This document shows, piece after piece, positions 59,604-64,000 of a DNA stretch of 64,000 nt. The translations under genes were made by a program, and so were the position numbers. The notes beneath the pieces are model-generated. The model ran no database searches. It had not been told where the DNA came from and saw only the letters and a list, made by a program, of their open reading frames with translations. Every line of letters begins with the position of its first letter. Positions within the stretch are counted from its first letter, which is position 1. The DNA is taken from positions 1,860,001 through 1,924,000 of the forward strand of contig NC_007426.1 in NCBI RefSeq assembly GCF_000026045.1, read 5' to 3'. This stretch comes from Natronomonas pharaonis DSM 2160. GTDB lineage: Archaea > Halobacteriota > Halobacteria > Halobacteriales > Haloarculaceae.

Positions 59604-60587
59604 ATGACCGAAGACGACTCCGAGGCGGAGGGGCTCACGTACGCTGAGACGGGCGTCGACATCGAAGCCAGCGAGGCCGCGACCGCGGCACTGCTCGGCG
59701 CTGTCGAGGACTTCGAGGGCGACTACGCCGGGCTCGTGGACATCGGCGACCGGTACTTGGCGCTCGCGACCGACGGCGTCGGGACGAAACTGCTTGTCGC
59801 GGAGGCGCTCGATGACTACTCAACCATCGGCATCGACTGTATCGCGATGAACGCCAACGACCTCATCGCGACCGGAGTGACGCCCGTCGCGTTCGTCGAC
59901 TACCTGGCTGTCGAAACACCCGACGACGAGACGGCAGAACAGGTTGGGGAGGGGCTCTCGGAGGGGGCCGAGCGGGCCGAAATCGCGCTCCTCGGTGGCG
60001 AAACGGCCGTCATGCCCGATGTAATCCGCGGGCTCGACCTCGCTGGAGCCTGTGTGGGACTGGCGACAGAAGACGAGCTGTTCGACGGTGAGGCTGCCGC
60101 CGGGGATTATCTTGTCGGGCTGCCCTCCTCCGGTATCCATTCCAACGGACTCACGCTCGCACGCGAGGCGGTAACGCAGCGACACGACTACACCGACCCG
60201 TTCCCGTACGACGACGACCGAACCATCGGGGAGGTGCTGCTGGAGCCGACACGCATCTACCGGGAGGTACTCGGACCGCTCCATGCGGCAGAGACACACG
60301 CCGCAGCCCACGTCACCGGCGGTGGCTGGACGAACCTCTCACGGATGGGCGAGTACCGGTACGTCATCGAAGACCCATTCGAGCCGCAGCCGGTCTTCGA
60401 GTTCGTCCAAGAGGAAGGCTCGGTCGACGACGAGGAGATGCACCGAACGTTCAACATGGGAACCGGGTTCGTCGCGGCGCTGCCGGCAGACGACGCCGAG
60501 GCGGTCGTCGAGGAGCTTTCGGACGCCCGAATCATCGGCCGGGTCGAGGACGGCGATGCCGTCGAGATACGGGGCCTCGAACTGTAG
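59604..60587 (+). CDS. purM: Phosphoribosylformylglycinamidine cyclo-ligase
   Basis: From the ATG at 59604, 327 residues, normal for PurM. The enzyme closes the imidazole ring to make aminoimidazole ribotide, using ATP, in the cytosol. Typical family segments are seen: YAETGVDIEASEA, DGVGTKLLVAEAL, MNANDLIATGVTP, LLGGETAVMPDV, GLPSSGIHSNGLTLAR, HVTGGGWTNLSRM and FNMGTGFVAALP. It appears to be a single gene with no other purine genes nearby. It marks ordinary core chromosome. The following 132 bp (60,588-60,719) show no gene. Confidence 0.95.
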   Translation: MTEDDSEAEGLTYAETGVDIEASEAATAALLGAVEDFEGDYAGLVDIGDRYLALATDGVGTKLLVAEALDDYSTIGIDCIAMNANDLIATGVTPVAFVDYLAVETPDDETAEQVGEGLSEGAERAEIALLGGETAVMPDVIRGLDLAGACVGLATEDELFDGEAAAGDYLVGLPSSGIHSNGLTLAREAVTQRHDYTDPFPYDDDRTIGEVLLEPTRIYREVLGPLHAAETHAAAHVTGGGWTNLSRMGEYRYVIEDPFEPQPVFEFVQEEGSVDDEEMHRTFNMGTGFVAALPADDAEAVVEELSDARIIGRVEDGDAVEIRGLEL

Positions 60588-60719
60588 CGAACAGGCGGCG
60601 CTGCTGTCGGCCGACCCTCGCCCCGCGCTCCCGCCTTGGGGGCCGGCCGTTATCGGTTAGGTCACACCGCGGTTGGTCCCGTCCCGGTATTTAAACCCGA
60701 GGTGGAAGAGCGGTCGGAG

Positions 60720-61304
60720 CTACTCGCCGAGCTTATCCCTTGCGCGTTCGACAGTGTCGGCGACGGTAATCCGGTCTTCGTATCCGCCCCGTTCGAGCCA
60801 CTCGTCGGCGTCGTACCCACGCAGGTCGATGGCGTAGTAGGTCCAGGCTTCATCGGCGGTGAGCCCGTCGGCCCACAGCGCGTTCACCACCGCCTCGACG
60901 AGCCGCTGCCCGGCCAGCGCCGACTGCGGCTTCCGGACGACAAGCGGGTCGGTGCCGTCGAAATCGCGGTCGGTCAACCGCTTTGCGGCCTGATGGTGGA
61001 TGACGCGCAGTATCGTCCGTTCGACCTGGTTGTACAACTGAACGGCATCGAGTAGCTGCGTCCATCTGGTCCGTTCGGGGTCCTCAAAGACGACCAGCGA
61101 GCCGGTATCGCGGGCGACAGACAAAGTGTCCTCCCGGATTGCGGTCGTGTACTCGTCCCACTCGTCTTCGAGTGTTTCCTGCAGCGTCGCCAGCAGTTCG
61201 CGGGCGTCGGAGATTGTCAGCGCGTCCGGGTGTTCCGGGTCATCGTAGTGGTTGATGACGGCCTGTATTTCCTCGTCGGTAAAGTGTGCGGCCGGTGTCG
61301 TCAT
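60720..61304 (-). CDS. Conserved haloarchaeal hypothetical protein
   Basis: This 194-residue, acidic, helical protein (MTTPAAHFTDEEIQAVINHY) has no motif that I can assign. Its start overlaps the stop of the MBL hydrolase gene by four bases (ATGA), so the two are probably co-expressed along with the MoaD-like gene further upstream. No membrane segments and no metal-binding Cys are visible. Confidence 0.78.
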   Translation of the reverse strand: MTTPAAHFTDEEIQAVINHYDDPEHPDALTISDARELLATLQETLEDEWDEYTTAIREDTLSVARDTGSLVVFEDPERTRWTQLLDAVQLYNQVERTILRVIHHQAAKRLTDRDFDGTDPLVVRKPQSALAGQRLVEAVVNALWADGLTADEAWTYYAIDLRGYDADEWLERGGYEDRITVADTVERARDKLGE

Positions 61305-62335
61305 GACATCTCCTCCGTTCGTGTGCCCGCCACGTCCGGGAACAGGGGGTCGAGTTCCGGGTCCGACACAACGAGCTCGAACGTTCCGTCCGACTCGGTG
61401 ACGACGCGTGCCTCCGAGAGATGGTCTAGATGGGCGAAGGCTTCGCCGGGGCCGTGGAGCACGTGAATCCCTGAAAGCGAGCCGAACAGCTCAGCGCTTA
61501 CCTCCCACGGCGTCGCCGGCCCCGACCGAAGGACCGACACCACCCGCTCGGTGCGCTCACGGTGGTGGGCGACGATGTCGGCGGCACGTCCCGTCGGGTC
61601 GATTATCGGACCGCGGTGGCCGGGCCACGCGCGGCTGTACTCGCGCTCGATGATACCGGCGAGGGTATCGAGATATGCCGCGAGCGCGCCGTCGACGCGC
61701 AGGTCCGCGCCGCCGACGTTGGGCGTGTAGTACGGCAGGAGTGCGTCCCCGCTGAAAAGCTCCGTCCCGTCCCGCCCCTCAAAGGCATAGCCTGCGAGTC
61801 CGGCAGCGTGGCCGGGCATGTGGACAGCCTCCAGCGTGACGCTTCCGAGGTCGAATCGCTCACCGCCGTCGAATGTCGTCACTGTCGGCGGCCGGCCGCC
61901 GATACCGTCCGTTGCGTCGAGAAACCGCAACAGTTCGGTCTGCTTTGCGTCCGGCATCCCCCAGCGGTCGATGGTCACCCGAAGCCGCTCCGACTGGGCG
62001 GCCATCGCCGCCGAATCCTGCTCGACAAGTGGCGCGTCGGCCTCGTGGACATAAACCGTACAGCCGCTTTCGGCCTGTATCTCGCCGGCCAGCCCCGCGT
62101 GGTCGGAGTGGTGATGGGTGAGGAACACCCGCTCGATGTCGGCGACAGAGAGGCCCTGCCGGTCGAGGCCGTCCCGGAGCTGCTGTTCCGTTGTCGGCTC
62201 GGCAACGCCCGTGTCGATGAGCGTTGTCGTCGCCTCCGGCTCGGTGCCGAGTACGTAGCTGCTGTTGTTGCCCTCGAAGGCGGTGTTACCGAGCGAGAGA
62301 ACGCCCAGTTCGAACGGCAGCGCCGGGTCGGTCAT
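61301..62335 (-). CDS. Metallo-beta-lactamase-fold hydrolase
   Basis: The 344-residue protein has the MBL signature FLTHHHSDHAGLAGE (~75) with further metal ligands in VHMPGHAAGLAGY and FSGDALLPY, and a final His in WPGHRGPI. The C-terminal ~90 residues look like the winged-helix extension found in LACTB2-like MBL proteins. It probably hydrolyses a thioester, phosphodiester or RNA; the substrate is not evident. Its start overlaps the stop of the MoaD-like gene, and its stop overlaps the next gene, giving a three-gene operon. Confidence 0.88.
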   Translation of the reverse strand: MTDPALPFELGVLSLGNTAFEGNNSSYVLGTEPEATTTLIDTGVAEPTTEQQLRDGLDRQGLSVADIERVFLTHHHSDHAGLAGEIQAESGCTVYVHEADAPLVEQDSAAMAAQSERLRVTIDRWGMPDAKQTELLRFLDATDGIGGRPPTVTTFDGGERFDLGSVTLEAVHMPGHAAGLAGYAFEGRDGTELFSGDALLPYYTPNVGGADLRVDGALAAYLDTLAGIIEREYSRAWPGHRGPIIDPTGRAADIVAHHRERTERVVSVLRSGPATPWEVSAELFGSLSGIHVLHGPGEAFAHLDHLSEARVVTESDGTFELVVSDPELDPLFPDVAGTRTEEMS

Positions 62336-62625
62336 CGGTTCCCCCCGCCGCCGGCGAGCCCCGGCGCAAGCATGAGCCGGTCACCGTCCGAAAGCTGCCG
62401 GTCCCGTCGTGGCTCTCCGGTGACGGGGTCGCCGTTGACGGCCACCGCGACGTTCGACCGGATGCGGCCGTCGCTGCCGAAGACCAGCGGACCGAGCGAC
62501 TCGTAGTCGTCGGCGAGCGCCTCAAGAACCGCTCCGAGCGTCTGGTCGTCGCCGAACTGCCTGGTGACAGACGACCCGTCGGCGGCATCCCGGAGCGTCC
62601 CGTGGAACTCGACGGTCAGTTGCAT
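62332..62625 (-). CDS. MoaD/ThiS/SAMP-like ubiquitin-fold protein with extended C-terminus
   Basis: From the ATG at 62625 (MQLTVEFHGTLRDAADG), 97 residues. The beta-grasp pattern of sulfur carriers and archaeal SAMPs is clear (SNVAVAVNGDPVTGEP, LSDGDRLMLAPGLAGG). Active members end in Gly-Gly; here the chain ends GGGGNR, so two residues would need to be removed before activation, or it is not a conjugated form. Its stop overlaps the start of the MBL hydrolase gene. Confidence 0.8.
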   Translation of the reverse strand: MQLTVEFHGTLRDAADGSSVTRQFGDDQTLGAVLEALADDYESLGPLVFGSDGRIRSNVAVAVNGDPVTGEPRRDRQLSDGDRLMLAPGLAGGGGNR

Positions 62626-62705
62626 ACCCGTGGTGGTTGCTCCGGCGGCCAAAACGTTTCGCCTGCCGGCAGCCGGTCCGGGCAGATGGCTGTCGCCGTT
62701 GCTGG

Positions 62706-63317
62706 CTATTCGACCCCCGCGCCGGTCGGAGCCGACCCTTCAAACCGGGGCTCGGAATCGAGTCCGAGTTCCGAAAGCGCCGCCTGCATGTGCTCGTCGT
62801 CGACGTAGCCAGCGCCGGCCTCGACCCGCTTTTCGTGGGCCAAGGCGAGTACCTCGCCCCGCCGCTCCGGTGGGAAGTCGTACTTCTCGACGACCAACTC
62901 GACGACGAGGCCGCTCGGGTCCTGTGTGTACAGCGAGTGGAATGCTCCGCGGTCGAACTCGTTGAATCCGTAGCCGGCGTCATCAAGCGCCGTCTTCGTT
63001 TCCTCGAAGGAGTCGGGAGCGATACTGAACGCCAAGTGGTGGACGTTGCCGGCCCCGCGGTACGGCCGTGGTGAACGGCCCTCGCCGACGAAGAACGTGA
63101 GAATCCGGCCGTCACCCGTGTCGAAAAACAGGTGGGTAAGCTCCGGCGCATCGAGGTTCGGCTGTTCGAGCACCAGCGGCATTCCGAGCAGGTCTCGATA
63201 GAAGGCGATTGTGCTCGCCGCGTCGCCGCCCATAACCGTCATGTGGTCCGTGCCGATGGTGTGAACCGGGCTTTCGGGCGGCGCAGCCGTAACGTCGTGC
63301 TCTGGGGTGTGTTCCAT
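62706..63317 (-). CDS. VOC/glyoxalase-family metalloprotein
   Basis: The 203-residue protein has two betaalphabetabetabeta units: TDHMTVMGGDAASTIAFYRD with LTHLFFDTGDG, then VHHLAFSIAPDSFEETKTAL with DPSGLVVELVVE. Metal ligands of the family (His in the first strand, the later His and Glu) are present. Such proteins are lyases, dioxygenases or resistance proteins. Residues ~150-203 form an extra acidic helical tail of unknown role. It stands alone with its own TATA-like upstream region. Confidence 0.82.
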   Translation of the reverse strand: MEHTPEHDVTAAPPESPVHTIGTDHMTVMGGDAASTIAFYRDLLGMPLVLEQPNLDAPELTHLFFDTGDGRILTFFVGEGRSPRPYRGAGNVHHLAFSIAPDSFEETKTALDDAGYGFNEFDRGAFHSLYTQDPSGLVVELVVEKYDFPPERRGEVLALAHEKRVEAGAGYVDDEHMQAALSELGLDSEPRFEGSAPTGAGVE

Positions 63318-63397
63318 ACCGGCTATAGAATCCGCTGGCGGAAATACCCCAGTCGTCGCCGGTGTTACCCGGTGACAGAAGGGTTACCGCGTCGACG

Positions 63398-63529
63398 TCA
63401 CGGAGCAGTGGCGGTGAAACTGTACCAGACGAGAGCGGCCGACAGCATGACGACAAGCAGCCACGCGATGCCGACGAGTACCCACTTGCTCGTGAGACCG
63501 TTCCGGCGGGCGCGCGGTGTTGCTGCCAT
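63398..63529 (-). CDS. Very small single-span membrane protein
   Basis: From the ATG at 63529, 43 residues (MAATPRARRNGLTSKWVLVG) with a basic N-terminus and one long hydrophobic segment (WVLVGIAWLLVVMLSAALVW). Small proteins of this form are common in haloarchaea, sometimes next to respiratory genes. An in-frame ATG at 63589 exists but would overlap the neighbouring gene's stop. Confidence 0.55.
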   Translation of the reverse strand: MAATPRARRNGLTSKWVLVGIAWLLVVMLSAALVWYSFTATAP

Positions 63530-63585
63530 GGGAACCACCTCAGCGGAGATACGAGCGGAGAAATAAAAACTCCAGTGTCGGCCGC

Positions 63586-64000
63586 TCACCCAACAGTCGT
63601 TGCGACGCCTTTCGTCTGCCTGTAGTCGCTGTTCAGCAGCGCTGTCAACCGCTCGACGAGCGCGGCTTCCTCGGCGTCAGTCCACGTTGCCGGGTCGGCG
63701 ACGGGGACGACCAGAAACCCTCGGCCGCGAATTTCCTCGGCGTGTAGCTTGGCGGCGTCAGCCGGAAGCTTGCGGGCCTGTGTCGTGTACGCTTCGAGGA
63801 CGTACTCCAGCGGGTCGTCGCCGACAGGGAGTAAAATATGTGCGTTCAGCGCCCGGAGCTCGGCGTCAGCATACCGTTCAAGCTCCGCCGCCGGGCCGGG
63901 AGAAAGGCAGAGATACGAGAGATAGCAGTTGGTCAGTGTCGGTGCGTCGCTGTAGGCGGCGGCGGCGAAACCAGTCGCATGGAGGACGCGCTGAAGCCGG
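63586..64000 (-). CDS. Uracil-DNA-glycosylase superfamily protein (partial, 5' end outside window)
   Basis: The last 138 codons of a leftward gene are visible, ending with the TGA at 63588-63586. The segment NCYLSYLCLSPGPAAELERY and ALNAHILLPVGDDPLEYVL resemble the middle of family 4/5-like uracil-DNA glycosylases (the region after the active-site motif, with NC...C.P and P..I..LG). The N-terminal active site lies outside the window. The assignment is from this pattern only. Confidence 0.55.
   Translation of the reverse strand, partial: RLQRVLHATGFAAAAYSDAPTLTNCYLSYLCLSPGPAAELERYADAELRALNAHILLPVGDDPLEYVLEAYTTQARKLPADAAKLHAEEIRGRGFLVVPVADPATWTDAEEAALVERLTALLNSDYRQTKGVATTVG

Noticed and set aside
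1-64000. CRISPR arrays or cas genes
   Set aside because: No regularly spaced repeats of 24-40 bp and no Cas domains were seen.

Overview
The window is haloarchaeal. The proteins are acidic, the GC content is high with short AT-rich patches, many genes lack an obvious leader, and the gene set is typical of Halobacteria (two NosD/NosF/NosY sets, Tat-type lipoprotein signals, phiH-repressor-like and SNJ2-type-integrase-like genes, an archaeal MCM). I cannot fix the genus; a Natronomonas-like organism is a weak guess.

Positions 1-33,230 form a large defence island. A leftward set encodes a UvrD/helicase-IV-type protein cut by the window edge, a 73-residue protein, and an AddA/AddB-like helicase-nuclease pair. 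Divergent from it, behind a 155-bp intergenic region with a long hairpin-forming inverted repeat, runs a rightward array: an SNF2 helicase resembling DISARM DrmD, a 1342-residue Eco57I/DrmMI-type adenine methyltransferase, and a 1767-residue DEAD-type helicase + DUF1998 + VSR-like nuclease protein that looks like DrmA, DrmB and a nuclease fused together. An ADP-ribosylglycohydrolase and a YhaO/YhaN-like (Mre11/Rad50-type) pair follow. The island closes with a leftward NucS-like nuclease and a rightward 1999-residue GHKL ATPase with a C-terminal DUF3883 domain. This is the best candidate for an undescribed composite anti-invader system: a DISARM-related core joined to an AddAB-like end-processing module and several accessory ATPases and nucleases.

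Positions 33,230-41,300 carry mobile-element genes. They are an MCM helicase, a coiled-coil protein, two tandem tyrosine recombinases (one apparently catalytically dead and joined to a C-terminal winged helix), a small repressor with a palindrome over its own start codon, a candidate 236-bp MITE, and a third, zinc-ribbon-bearing integrase. The right edge of the island/element probably lies near 41.1-41.3 kb.

Positions 41,300-64,000 look like core chromosome. They hold a conserved small protein, a membrane protein, an SLC13-type transporter with RCK domains, a tRNA-like gene with no readable anticodon loop, and an IS200/IS605 element with apparently intact tnpA and tnpB. Next is a nitrous-oxide-reductase maturation region: CcdA and TlpA-like redox proteins, two tandem nosD-nosF-nosY sets in which both NosD proteins begin with a NosL-like domain, a wtpABC molybdate/tungstate transporter, nosL and a regulator. 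nosZ is not in the window. The right end has purM, an MBL hydrolase, a MoaD/SAMP-like protein, a VOC-family enzyme and a partial uracil-DNA-glycosylase-like gene.
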